A stretch of DNA of 26,875 nucleotides from Chara braunii. Lineage: Eukaryota; Streptophyta; Charophyceae; Charales; Characeae. The stretch is from the NCBI GenBank assembly GCA_003427395.1, contig BFEA01000063.1:1863402-1890276 (forward strand). Reading direction: 5' to 3'. Positions 18,540-26,875 of this stretch are shown here, piece by piece. The position numbers were made by a program, and so were the translations under genes. Numbering within the stretch: position 1 is the stretch's first letter; the number at the start of each line of letters is the position of its first letter. The notes beneath the pieces were generated by a model, which ran no database searches, was not told where the DNA came from, and worked only from the letters and a program-made list of their open reading frames with translations.

Positions 18540-18602
18540 CTACAGCGAAACCACATGCCAAATGATAACAACAGAATTAGTTGGAAAATGATCTAAAACC
18601 AA

Positions 18603-18769
18603 GGGGCTGAGCTCAGTTGGTACCATGAACTGTTGAGATAATGACCCAAGTTTGAATCCAGATGCCATCAGATGAACAGAAAAAATCATTCGGAATTACC
18701 TGGGGCCAGTCAGTCCAATGACGATATCTCATAGCCATTGCCCTTTTTCTGGAAAAGAAAAAGAAAAAG
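18603..18769 (+). mobile_element. tRNA-derived SINE, copy 1
   Basis: Begins with a tRNA-like head: A-box GAGCTCAGTTGGTA and B-box GTTTGAATCC in the right order. A body shared with copy 2 follows (GAATTACCTGGG, CAGT.CAA, GACGATATCTCA), and it ends in an A-rich tail GGAAAAGAAAAAGAAAAAG. Imperfect flanking repeats (GATCTAAAACCAAG before, GATGTAAAGCAAG after) fit a target duplication. It lies in the intron upstream of the 455-aa exon, antisense to it. Pol III-type internal promoters would drive it; the head is too mutated to be a working tRNA. Confidence 0.75.
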
Positions 18770-18808
18770 CGATGTAAAGCAAGCAAGAAATGGTCTCGAG
18801 TACCAACA

Positions 18809-18970
18809 GGCCTAGCTCAGTTGGTACATGTATGCACTATTAAAATACAGAGTTCAAGTCCAGATAGAACAAGATGAATGAAATCAAATAATTCTGAATT
18901 ACCTGGGCCTGGTCAGTTCAACGACGATATCTCAAGGATGTCGCCTATTCTAAAACAAAGAAAAAGAAAG
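18809..18970 (+). mobile_element. tRNA-derived SINE, copy 2
   Basis: Same family and orientation as copy 1, starting 39 bp after it. A-box TAGCTCAGTTGGTA and B-box GTTCAAGTCC are better preserved. The shared body GAATTACCTGGGCCTGGTCA and GACGATATCTCA precedes a tail AAACAAAGAAAAAGAAA. The similarity outside the tRNA-like head shows a SINE family and not two tRNA pseudogenes. Target duplication is not clear. Confidence 0.75.
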
Positions 18971-18976
18971 GGTCCA

Positions 18977-19320
18977 AGAACAGAAAGCAGATCGACTGGT
19001 GGATTGGAGGACGAAGACGAGTGGTCATCCGCACAAGGTTTTTGGACCAGTTATGGGTGTATTAGCATGATGACAACTGGCTGTATCATGCATGCACTGT
19101 GTGGAATGTTTGCTTGAATTGCATCATCAAGGTGGTGTGAAAGGCACACCTGTCATTACCTCACCTCACCTACACATCTGCTTTCGTTTTGGGGAAGTTC
19201 TCAACAAGCCCCCAAAGTTTGATGAATTTGTGAATACACCCTATCATCAACAAGTCCATTAGACTCGCAAACTTGCCAAATATCCCTGGTAGGACCCTGC
19301 GACATTCTCCATAAGCCCCA
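18977..19320. other. Non-coding stretch left of element A
   Basis: No supported gene. It abuts the left end of the LTR at 19321, where the flanking bases are CCCCA. It may contain upstream intron sequence of the minus-strand gene. Confidence 0.5.
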
Positions 19321-20260
19321 TGCACTCAGACTCGCTTTCTTTCACACCACACATGCATGTAAACAGGTAGCACAGCAACTGGGGACAAGCGCCCACTCAG
19401 AACTTAGAGATATGGTAACCAAGAACACAGTTCAGATACAAGCTCACTTCAAATGGCTATGGCGCATTAGCGCCTGTACAACTCTCTGTTCGTCACTCAC
19501 CCAACTCTGCTGTTCACACACAGGATCACCCTGGATATCCCACACGCGACACACTGTACACACACGCACACATACACTACACCCTTCTTCCAGCTATGGC
19601 GGCTATGGCCGCTACTACCTCTACCGCTATGGCTAAACTCTCCTTCTCGCCCACTTCGTCTTTGGGCATACTGCAGACCACCTCACACAAGTCGCTGTGG
19701 CAGCGCTTCCGCATGACTTACACAGGAATGAATGAATGGCTGGGCGATGCCTCTTGATTTATACTTCTGTAAGTCGTTGGTCTGCCCCTTTTCCATGCCC
19801 GTGGTGCACACAGTCCCATACGGTACTTGCTTGACTGGACTAGGACTGACTGGGACTGGGACTGCTGACTCAGCAAGGGTGGACTCCACCACTTGCCCAC
19901 TTGCCTCTGTCTAGACGTGAGCTAACTTCGAAAGGCCACTACTGGGACCTTCCGGAAGTCTGTAGTCCTGGCCTTTCGAATACTGTAGCAGCTACGACCT
20001 TGACCTTTCAGGACTGTAGCAGCTACGACCTTGACCTTTCAGAAGTCCTACAGCTACGACTTCTAGAACTCCCGAAGACCTCTATCCGACAGGTCTACAG
20101 ATCGAACCCCTACAACCTATGGACCCTACGACAGTCTACCAACTGTTACGAATACACAGGTCACGAGTTCAACTCTCGGGGTTGACGCAGGTAATGTACA
20201 CAGGTAAGGTAAAGTCCTGGGATCTGCATTCGCTACTGCTAGCAGGTGAATACCGTTTCA
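19321..20260 (-). mobile_element. 3' LTR of element A (LTR copy iii)
   Basis: A 940-bp TG...CA sequence, minus-strand start TGAAACGGTATTCACC. It lies 38 bp after the pol stop of element A and is preceded by a purine-leaning tract ending GGCGGGAG, the position expected of a 3' LTR. It is homologous throughout to 3206-4153 and 7733-8669 but clearly more diverged from both than they are from each other. TATA box on the minus strand at 19757-19763; two copies of the CTACGACCTTGACCTTTC repeat at about 19990-20040. The flanks (CCCCA left, CTCCC right) do not match, as expected for one end of a longer element. Confidence 0.85.
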
Positions 20261-20298
20261 CTCCCGCCGGCCTAAATTCGAGGTCCTCCGAGAATAAC

Positions 20299-22318
20299 TC
20301 AGTCCAAGGCAGGACCTTTACCTTTCTCATCTCTCTCGTAGGCTCTAACTATGTCGGGAGCTGTTTCTAGAATTTCCGTTCTAGTAAACCAGCGGTCATC
20401 CTCTGGTTCCTAATAAGCAAACCGGACCTTATACTGTTTCTGTGGACGACCTCTACCTCCTGTTCTAAACACGTGTTCACTTACAATGCCATCAATGTCG
20501 TACCTTCCGTCCATGTCTGGGGGGATCATGGATTTTCTAGATGGAAACTGTTGACTTGTGACACATGGCAGCAACTTTGACGCATGAAACACGGGGTATG
20601 TGTGGAGGTGTGTTGGGATCTCTACTGTGTAGGACGGCCCTTCCTCTCCGCCCTTAACTTCTAGAACTGGCCACGGTCCTCTATACGCGGGCAGTAACTT
20701 CTGTGAGATGTTTTCCTCAGGAGCAAACTCTTTGGACTTGACCCAGACCAGGTCGCCTACTTGGAACTGTGACGGGCGACGGTGCTTGTTAGCCTGTTCT
20801 ATCATTCGGTGCTGGGCCTTCCTGAGGTTCTCTACAACGGTAGCTAACTCCTTCTCGTGCTGTATCGCAAACTCTTTGGTACCGGGCGGTAACCTTTGAA
20901 TCTGGTCCCGGTTAAGTCCCTCAAACGGTCTGCGCGGTCTAAAGGACTTGTGCAGCTCATTGGGAGTGCGACACGTGGCTAAGTGCGCACTGTTATTATA
21001 GGCACTGGCTACCTTAGGCAACATCCCATCCCAGTTGACTTGATCGGGTCTAATGTACATACGCAGAACTTGTTGCAGGATCTTATTCATCTATTCGGTC
21101 TGACCGTTAGTCTCTGGGTGTCGGCCAGACGACATTAAGAACTTTGACCCATAGACTTTCATAAGTTCCTGCCAGTTCTGACTAGTGAACCGGGTGTCTC
21201 TATCGCTAACTATAGACAGCGGAATCCCGTGATCACTAACCCAATTGTCAAAAAACTTCTGAATGACTAACTCAGTGCGTGCCTCTGCATGCAAGGGAAC
21301 AAAAACTGCATATTTGCTAAACCTATCGATTATGACCATGACTTGGCTCTTGCCGTGCCTACTCTTTACACCAGCGTCCATGAAGTCAATGGAGACCGAA
21401 TCTCCAGGTTGATCAGGAATGAGCAAGGGTCGAAGAAGACCTAGAGGGGCACGCGTAGTTGTCTTATTCCTCTGGCAAACTTTGCAACTGCGAACATACT
21501 CTATGCAGTCAACTTCCATTCCTGGCCATGTGTACGCATGCATCAGGTTGGCGAGAGTCTTTTGCCAATCAAAATGTCCCTCTGTATCGTGGCATTCCCC
21601 TAAGATCAAACTGCGGATCTCCTCACTATTGGGAACACACAGACGGTCTACTACGTCGGTCTTCTCAAACAATAATCCTTCTGTCGTGCGACAGCTTGGT
21701 TCTGTCTCTGGGGCCTCCTTAACTCTCTTGATAGGGTCATGTGCATACGAGTGTCTTACTTTCTCTTGCAGGGCTGTCCCTATATCCAGATAGTGGACTA
21801 CAACTCCAAAGTAGTCCAATCTCCTACTTAGAGCATCCGCAACCACATTGTACTTGCCCTTGACCGGTTTGAGCTCAAAGTCATATTGGTCTATCTCAGC
21901 GGCCCACCTAATCAACTTAGGTGTCATTTTGGCCTGTGTCTTCAGCCACCTAAGAGTCTCGTGGTCTGAATACACTTTGAAGTGTCTCCCAAGCAGGTAA
22001 TGCATCCAGTGTTCTAAGGCCTGCCTGAGAGCGTAGAGTTCTCTCTCGTAAGTCGAGGTAGCTACCTTCTCTGAGGGCATCCTCGCTAACATGAACTCTA
22101 CGGGTTTATAACCATTGTCGTCGTCTTGCTATAACATGGCGCCTATACCATACTGACTCGCGTCCGTGGTGACGACAAATGGCAAAGATGGATTTGCTAC
22201 TTTGAGGACAAGGTACTCTATCAACGCGCACTTTAACTTCTTGAGCGTGGACGTACAACCCTTGTCCCACTGCCAGATTGCTTCTTTCTTTAGCAACCGG
22301 CGATAGTCAAAACGTTCC
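20299..22318 (-). pseudogene. RNase H, integrase and chromo-like tail of element A
   Basis: One reading frame from about 22300 to TGA 20299-20301, broken by TAG at 22129 (ML*QDD), 21091 (QTE*MNK) and 20410 (AY*EPED). Domains: RNase H (VVTTDASQYG, YERELYAL, YSDHET, VVADALSRR), intact HHCC zinc domain (ECHDTEGH...CKVCQRN), and integrase core with SIDFMD, IVSDRDTRF and HPETNGQTE giving DD35E spacing. Then a linker helix (KHRRPSQFQVGDLVWVKS), a GPY/F-type region (GPWPVLEV, VFHASKLL), and a chromo-like tail (YDIDGIVSEHVF...QYKVRF). The final piece EDDRWFTRTEILETAP matches in style the last segment of element B. All catalytic residues of RNase H and integrase that I can place are kept; only the stops disable it. 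Confidence 0.9.
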
Positions 22319-22331
22319 TCACAAACTTCCT

Positions 22332-23168
22332 CTAGTAGTTAGCCAGACCTAGGAACGACCGCAACTCTGTTAGTGTGCGGGGTGTCGGCCAATCTCTAAT
22401 CGCCGCTATTTTGCTGTCCTCTGGCTTAATGCCATCTCCGTCTAAAATGTGGCCAAAGTACAAGACTTGTGTCTTGGCCCACTCGCACTTTTTCGCATTG
22501 ATCTTGAAGTTAGCCTCTCTTAGCTTCTCCAAGACCTGCCTCAAATGACCCTGATGCTCTTGGAGGGTCCTACTGAACACTAAGATGTCGTCTAAATACA
22601 CTACGGCGAATCTATCTAACCAAGGCCTAAACAAATCATTCATATATCGTTGAAATGTAGCTGGCGCATTGGTCAATCCAAAAGGCATCACTATAAACTC
22701 ATAATGCCCATATCTAGTTCGGAAGGCAGTCTTGTACTGGTCATCAGGATGGACCTCTATCTGATGATATCCGAACTCCAACTCTATCTTTGAAAAATAT
22801 CTGCAACCCTGCACCCGATCTAGAAGATCGTCTATCCTGGGCAGTGGTTCAGCGTTCTTTACTGTGATCGCGTTCAGACCCCTATAATCTATACACATGC
22901 GTAACTCTCCCTCCTTTTCGGGGACAAATAATATTCGTGCTCCACAAGGAGACGAACTGGGCCTAATCCAACCCTTTTCTAGTAGCTTGTCCAATTGCTT
23001 TCGTAGCTCCTCTAACTCCCTTGGGGACATCCTGTAGACTGCTCCCTTAGGAGTCCTACTGCTAGGCTCTATCTCTATCCGCTGCTGGATCGGCCGCGGT
23101 ACTACTCCGGTCGGCAGCTCTGCTAAGTCTTTAAACTCTTCCAACAGCTTGGCGATGGTTGGATCCAT
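22332..23168 (-). pseudogene. Reverse transcriptase of element A
   Basis: 278-codon frame beginning MDPTIAKLLEEFKDL. RT motifs in order: conserved MSPRELEELRKQL, LEKGWIRPSSSPCGA, MCIDYRGLN, motif A as FSKIELEFGYHQ, MPFGLTNAPATFQ, the YLDD box (VVYLDDILVFS), and GHILDGDGI, ending SFLGLANY at a TAG where a second Tyr would be expected. Motif A normally has Asp where this copy has Glu, so one metal-binding carboxylate is altered. After the stop the frame reads RKFVRN and is lost about 30 bp later through a small deletion; RNase H continues in another frame. Confidence 0.92.
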
Positions 23169-23187
23169 GGGTGTGTATTCTCTAGGC

Positions 23188-23712
23188 TCAGTGATCTACT
23201 CCTGACACATGAAACAGGCGGGCCGTCTTAACCTCACCTGACGGACTAGGGAGCCTACACTCATGCTCTCTCAAATGGAGTGTAGCCCCTGATGCCTCTC
23301 CCCAGTCCATTCCTAGGACTATGTCAAAAGGGAGGTCATCCTGTACGAGGAGAGTCAGGGAATGGAGAACCTTCTCCACCTTCCCATCTTTCTCTAGGCG
23401 AAAATACGCCTGGACTCCCTCTACGTAGTCCTCAACACGCATCGTGCGGTTGTCTGCGAGGACACTGACTATGGGGTCTGTTAACTTTTGGACTTTTAAC
23501 CCTAGCCTTAGCTTCTTCAGCGCCCTACGGCTAACATAACTGCGAGTAGCCCCTGAGTCTATAAGGGCTCCTACTCTGCTTCTAAAAACTTCTACATCTA
23601 CTAACACTAGCTATCCTTTACTTTCCTTCTTCATTTTGGCCCACGCTGGCATCCTTTCTTTCAATTCTTCTGCCACGCCTGTGAGGGAAGTGCCTAGAGA
23701 GACGCTAACACA
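23188..23712 (-). pseudogene. Aspartic protease of element A
   Basis: The frame contains VSLGTSLTG and EELKERMPAWAK, a TAG at 23611-23613, then VDVEVF and the protease active-site triplet in LIDSGATRSYVS, a conserved PIVSVLADN-like region, and the flap/late motif FDIVLGMDW. It ends at TGA 23188-23190. RT starts 20 bp further in a different frame, so either a frameshift mutation or separate decay lies at this joint. The enzyme would cut Gag-Pol into mature proteins. Confidence 0.85.
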
Positions 23713-23815
23713 AGCAGTTTGTGGACAGCTAACTAGGCACTAGCCAGCAACCTATGCCATAGGCTCACATGGTGTGGGAGTTTCCTGGTGGTGCGCGCAC
23801 ACTTCCCCACATGGC

Positions 23816-25790
23816 CTAGTGGTAGGGGCAGTCGCGACCCCTACTGGCGGCTGCCTTTTGGCCCCTGGGCAGCAATCGGGCTTCCCTATACTTTAGACAA
23901 TATTTGATAATATGGGCAGCGTCACCGCAGTAGATGCACTGCCCCTGCTCCATACGTTGTTGCCACACACGCTGGTCCAAGCCCAAGTCTTCCCAAGGTC
24001 GGCCTGTGGCCAACCTAGGTGCCAACCTCCTTGCCTCTTAGGTGACCTTTCACCTCTGCGCTGCGGCGATCGACTAGGCCCTGAGCGATTCGGCGAGGGA
24101 CCTTGACCCCTACCTCCCTCTTGACGGTTCCTTTGACCGCCAACCCCCTGTGCACCCGGACCTCGACCATTCATGGCTTGGCCCCCTTGGCCCTGGCCTC
24201 CTCTACCTTGCGGCCTCCCTCCAGCCGCGACAACAACATACGTCCTCCCCTGACTTACACCACTGTCCTCCTCCTCTAGCCCCCATTCAATCTGACTGTA
24301 GGGGACTTCGTCCGTACCACCCTCATCCAAAGTAAGGATCAGGTGATCCTTGGCCCTAACCTGACCTGAGATGGTACGTCCCTTCCACTTCTTTCCCTTG
24401 TCTAAGTCCTTATGCCAGAAAGTGGAAACTAGCATGGACTTCGCCTCGAACAGGACCACTTCCCTACTTAACGCACCATACGTAATATTGGTTTGTTGGG
24501 TCTTATCAAAGAAATGCCCTCGCAAGGGCTTTGGCATGGCACGATAAAATAAGTTAACCAACTGGGTCGCAGTGACCCCGTGGTCTGGGATGGCTACAAG
24601 GTCATCCATCACTGCTTTGAGTGCTCTTGCACTCTTCCACCGCCTGGAGTGGATTGTTTGCAGTTTATCGGAGGCCCTGACGCCCCTTGTGACGCCAGCG
24701 AACCTCTCTCGCAGGAGTTTGAGGAAAGTAGGAAGAGGGGTGAGCCTAGAGTACGCAACCATATTGTGCTCACAATCGGCTGCGCACACAAGGGACCTGG
24801 CAAAGCTGGCCGCTTCATCCTTCAGCGCATGGAATGCCACGAGGACTTGTTCCTCTGGCGCGATATGTTGTAAATACACATACGTGTTAATGCTGGCCTC
24901 CCAATTATCAAAATTATCATCCTTTTTCCCGCTATAAGAATCATGAAATTTGAGCTTGACAGGCTCTTTGCGGGGACGCGTTTCAGCCTCTGCCGTGGCC
25001 GCTACCCTGGCGCCTGCACATAACTTCTCTGCGCCTTCCTGTAATCTCTTAACTTTGGTCCCAACGTGGGTCACCATGTCACACGCAAACTCTCTAAACC
25101 CGGTCCGGATGGAATGGAGGGTCACTTCTTGGCCCTCATTAGCCTGATATTGCTCAGTCCAGGCCTGTCCCAAAATCTCGAGATAACTCAAGATCTTGTC
25201 TAGTTTGGCCGGAATATCCTGCTGCGATCACACTTCTCCTTACACAATTGTATTCTCTCCACTTCCTTGGCCATCTGGTTGGCCTCCTCCCTCCTCTTCT
25301 TCTCCCTTGCCAGACGCAACTTCCACTCCAATCTTTTTTCATCCTCCAGCGTCTAGCGGTCCAAGGGGTCCTCGATAGCTTCCAGCTCCTTGGCTATTGC
25401 TTCCTTCTCCTCCTGAGGCACATATAACATTGCCTCTTCATCTTCTCCCAGTGATAGATTAGCCACCCATTCAGATATCTTCTTCTCCATCCACAAATCT
25501 TCTTCCTTCGTGCCACTACTCTGTCCTCTCTCTCCTGTTCGCTTTTTGAGGAGTCCTTCTTCCAATGCTTCCTCCTCCTTTGCTGCTTTTCTCTTCCTCC
25601 TCCTTCTGTAACCTCATCCTCTCCTCCTCCAACTTCTTTTTCTTCGCCGCCTGCTCCTTTGCGATTGCCTTTAACTTCTCGCCTGCTTGAGGAGCTCCTT
25701 CTCTTTTCTCTCTTTTGAAATGGCGGCCAATTGCTCCTCTTGAGCCTGGGTGTAAGGGGTAGTACTCTTCCCACTACGGGTGTCCACCAT
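23816..25790 (-). pseudogene. Gag of element A with CCHC zinc knuckle
   Basis: Starts at ATG 25790 with MVDTRSGKSTTPYT, followed by a Lys/Glu-rich coiled-coil-like region spread over at least three frames (indels near 25685, 25590 and 25210; TAG at 25353-25355). The main gag domain is open from 25191 to about 24030 (DSYSGKKDDNFDNWEASI, then VAFHALKDEAASFARSL, LLRERFAG), followed by an Arg/Gly/Gln-rich RNA-binding tail (GRPQGRGGQGQGGQ). A further shift near 24030 leads to a zinc knuckle, CIYCGDAAHIIKYC (C-x2-C-x4-H-x4-C), ending at TAG 23816-23818. Gag forms the virus-like particle and packages the RNA. Confidence 0.9.
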
Positions 25791-26300
25791 GGTGTCAGGT
25801 GCACAACTAGATATTAGTTCCACTCCTCACCACTTAAACTTCTACCCCTTGACTGACACAACCTACTGACTCAATTTATGGACCACAGAATCCGGACAGG
25901 ATCCTGTCAACTAGGGTCACTAGCCTGAACCTACTCTAAGGCTGTCACTACAGGACTCTTTGCTGATCAGGAGACATTTAAGGAGATCCCCCGTAACTCC
26001 TCAGGAATTATTTAACGTCGCAAACAAGACGACGAGATCAGCAAGTCCTTTCAAGACTTAGACGACCTGGTGTGCAGCCCACAACTCGGATTTTGGGGCT
26101 ACCATGCCACACTGAGCAGCCCGCCGGTCAGTACCGGTCCTTGGGAGGGTTCGTGTCCTCCGGGACAGTCGAGTCGTCAAACATAGCCTTTAGCCCTACT
26201 CACCCCGTGTGGGTTTGGTCAACAAGGCCCTATCCTTCATCCACAGTCCTATGAGCTGGACGGAAGAGACTCGATGCAGAAAGAAGAGACATACTGACTT
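25791..26300. other. Region upstream of gag, no matching 5' LTR
   Basis: This should hold the leader and 5' LTR of element A but shows no similarity to the 3' LTR. On the minus strand TGGTAGCCCCAAAATCCG (26104-26087) directly follows a GCA trinucleotide, the layout of an LTR end and primer-binding site, and leaves a plausible 296-bp leader before gag. The tRNA it would match is not recognised. If correct, the 5' LTR belongs to a different family from the 3' LTR. Confidence 0.35.
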
Positions 26301-26376
26301 GACTCAGCAAGTACCACAGGGTGTGTGCACATCCATAGGGCGAGGGGATAGGCTTAAAGGCTTGGCGAGATTATAC
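26300..26376. promoter_or_regulatory. LTR-like promoter core, related to copy i promoter
   Basis: On the plus strand AGCAAGTACC, then GTGTGCAC, then a TATA-like ATTATACC occur in the same order as AGCAAGTACC, GTGTGCAC and GTATAAATC in LTR copy i (3658-3732). The distance from GTGTGCAC to the TATA-like word is the same (about 41 bp). The flanks are not similar. GATTATACC can also be read as GGTATAATC on the minus strand, so direction is uncertain. Confidence 0.4.
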
Positions 26377-26388
26377 CGTCTCCAGCTT

Positions 26389-26488
26389 GGTCAAAGTCGT
26401 GGTCAACAGCCTTGGGTCAACGCCTTGGTCAACGCTTGGTCAACGCTTGGTCAACGCTGGTCAACTTCCCGGTCAACTCCGGTCAACT
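26389..26488. repeat. Phased array of nine GGTCAA motifs
   Basis: GGTCAA begins at 26389, 26401, 26415, 26427, 26438, 26449, 26459, 26471 and 26481, mostly within units such as CTTGGTCAACG. Spacing is 10-14 bp, about one helical turn. A tenth copy is at 26217. The reverse complement TTGACC contains the W-box core recognised by WRKY factors. Confidence 0.85.
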
Positions 26489-26489
26489 C

Positions 26490-26750
26490 CGCTGGCCAAC
26501 TCTTCGTCCGGCTATGGCTGCCGCCTTTTTCTTCCTCACCAACCTTCTTCTTCTTCCTCCTTCCTTTCTCCTTCCTCGCCACTATCTTCCACCCCGGCTA
26601 TCTTCTTTCTTTCTCTTTTTTTTTTTTTTTTTTTTGTTCATCTCTCCCTTCACCTTCCTCGGTTATGGCTTCCTTACTTCGCTCGGTCTCTCCCTCTCCG
26701 TCTCTCTGCTCACATCCTCCTTCGCTACTCCGTGGCTGAGCTCGGTGGCT
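26490..26750. other. Pyrimidine-rich region with poly-T tract
   Basis: CT/TTC-rich plus strand, with an uninterrupted poly-T at 26616-26635. The 176-codon frame across it is low-complexity and not called. It would suit the 5' leader of a plus-strand gene or the continuation of an LTR. Confidence 0.5.
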
Positions 26751-26796
26751 ATGGCCGCCACTTCAGTTCGTTGGACTGCACAACACTCTTCAACAG
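26751..26796 (+). CDS. Possible first coding exon at right edge
   Basis: ATG in good context (GGCTATGGCC) opens 15 codons plus one base (MAATSVRWTAQHSST) and meets a CAACAG|GTACGT donor-like site. Short, Ser/Thr/Arg-bearing N-termini like this are common in plastid or mitochondrial precursors, but the segment is too short to prove anything. A 24-codon ORF at 26664 precedes it. Confidence 0.2.
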
Positions 26797-26808
26797 GTAC
26801 GTGACAAC

Positions 26809-26812
<4 letters not shown>

Positions 26813-26875
<63 letters not shown>
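26813..26875. repeat. (CT)n microsatellite at window end
   Basis: CT dinucleotides to the last base. Together with the tract at 1-80 the window is bounded by the same microsatellite on the same strand. Confidence 0.96.

Larger units (their letters stand above)
19321..25790 (-). mobile_element. Element A: decayed Ty3/gypsy retrotransposon
   Basis: Minus-strand element with the order gag, CCHC zinc knuckle, protease, RT, RNase H, integrase, GPY/F-like and chromo-like tail, 3' LTR. The RT-RNaseH-IN order and the chromo-like tail place it among chromodomain-type Ty3/gypsy elements. It is inactive: several frameshifts in gag, others at the zinc-knuckle, protease/RT and RT/RNase H joints, and seven internal stops that are all TAG. 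No copy of its 3' LTR is found to the right, up to the window end at 26875, so the 5' LTR is missing, replaced or beyond the window. A possible primer-binding site lies at 26087-26104. Confidence 0.9.

Noticed and set aside
18603-18970. Two tRNA genes
   Set aside because: A and B boxes are present, but the cloverleaf cannot be closed, and the two copies share a long non-tRNA body and A-rich tails, so they are SINEs.
23168-23188. Programmed frameshift between protease and RT
   Set aside because: No slippery heptamer seen at the joint, and TAG/TGA stops occur in both frames around it, so a decayed joint is simpler.
20299-25790. Programmed recoding or reassigned TAG codons making element A functional
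   Set aside because: At least five frameshifts at different joints, beyond the single gag-pol shift known in such elements, show simple decay; TAG bias is better explained by methylation damage.
26389-26488. CRISPR-like array
   Set aside because: Units are 10-14 bp with no spacers of unique sequence, in a eukaryotic promoter-like region.
26209-26739. 176-codon plus-strand ORF
   Set aside because: Crosses the GGTCAA array, poly-T and CT-rich DNA; composition is dictated by low-complexity sequence.

Overview
The window reads as nuclear DNA of a streptophyte (plant-lineage) eukaryote, most probably a charophyte alga such as Chara. That organism guess is an inference. It rests on GT-AG-bounded exons, Ty3/gypsy retrotransposons with gag and pol protein styles I associate with Chara, a tRNA-derived SINE, long (CT)n microsatellites at both window edges, and a possible sperm-flagellum gene exon. 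There is no operon structure and nothing prokaryotic.

Left part (about 0.2-5.3 kb): fragments of one or more host genes on the minus strand. They are a helical exon (5041-5302) resembling axonemal CCDC162-type proteins, a Gln-rich segment with GDLQ repeats (4154-4426), and a two-exon Cys/His-rich C-terminus (3139-2411). A 948-bp LTR (3206-4153) is inserted in the middle, and a palindromic 16-bp-core minisatellite (2050-2285) lies downstream.

6.07-9.75 kb: a decayed plus-strand Ty3/gypsy pol (element B: RT tail, RNase H, integrase, GPY/F and chromo-like tail). It has been invaded by an unidentified 0.49-kb poly-T-ended insert and by a 147-bp TIR element flanked by TTAA. The TIR element was itself split by a 937-bp solo LTR flanked by CTAC. 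The nesting order can be read directly because the integrase frame rejoins at the TTAA. A strong polypurine tract (9752-9770) marks where B's 3' LTR should begin.

10.4-18.5 kb: mostly single-copy-looking host DNA with weak gene signals. These are a minus-strand TATA box with a 49-aa ORF and a 197-aa ORF downstream, spliced-looking plus-strand segments at 12.56-13.33 kb, a plus-strand TATA box at 14.24 kb, and one strong minus-strand exon encoding a 455-aa acidic, Lys/Arg-rich, probably nuclear protein (18539-17127). Two head-to-tail tRNA-derived SINE copies sit in the intron upstream of that exon.

19.3-25.8 kb: a minus-strand Ty3/gypsy element (element A) with gag, zinc knuckle, protease, RT, RNase H, integrase and chromo-like tail, ending in a 940-bp 3' LTR (19321-20260). 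The two LTR copies to the left belong to the same family. Element A is dead: it has several frameshifts and at least seven internal stops, all TAG. No matching 5' LTR is visible to its right. Instead 25.8-26.9 kb holds a different LTR-like promoter region with a helically phased array of GGTCAA motifs, then pyrimidine-rich DNA ending in (CT)n.

I did not find a convincing new multi-gene system. The most interesting items are the three-deep nested insertion, the TAG-only decay of element A, the phased GGTCAA array, the palindromic minisatellite, and the Cys/His-rich gene broken by an LTR.
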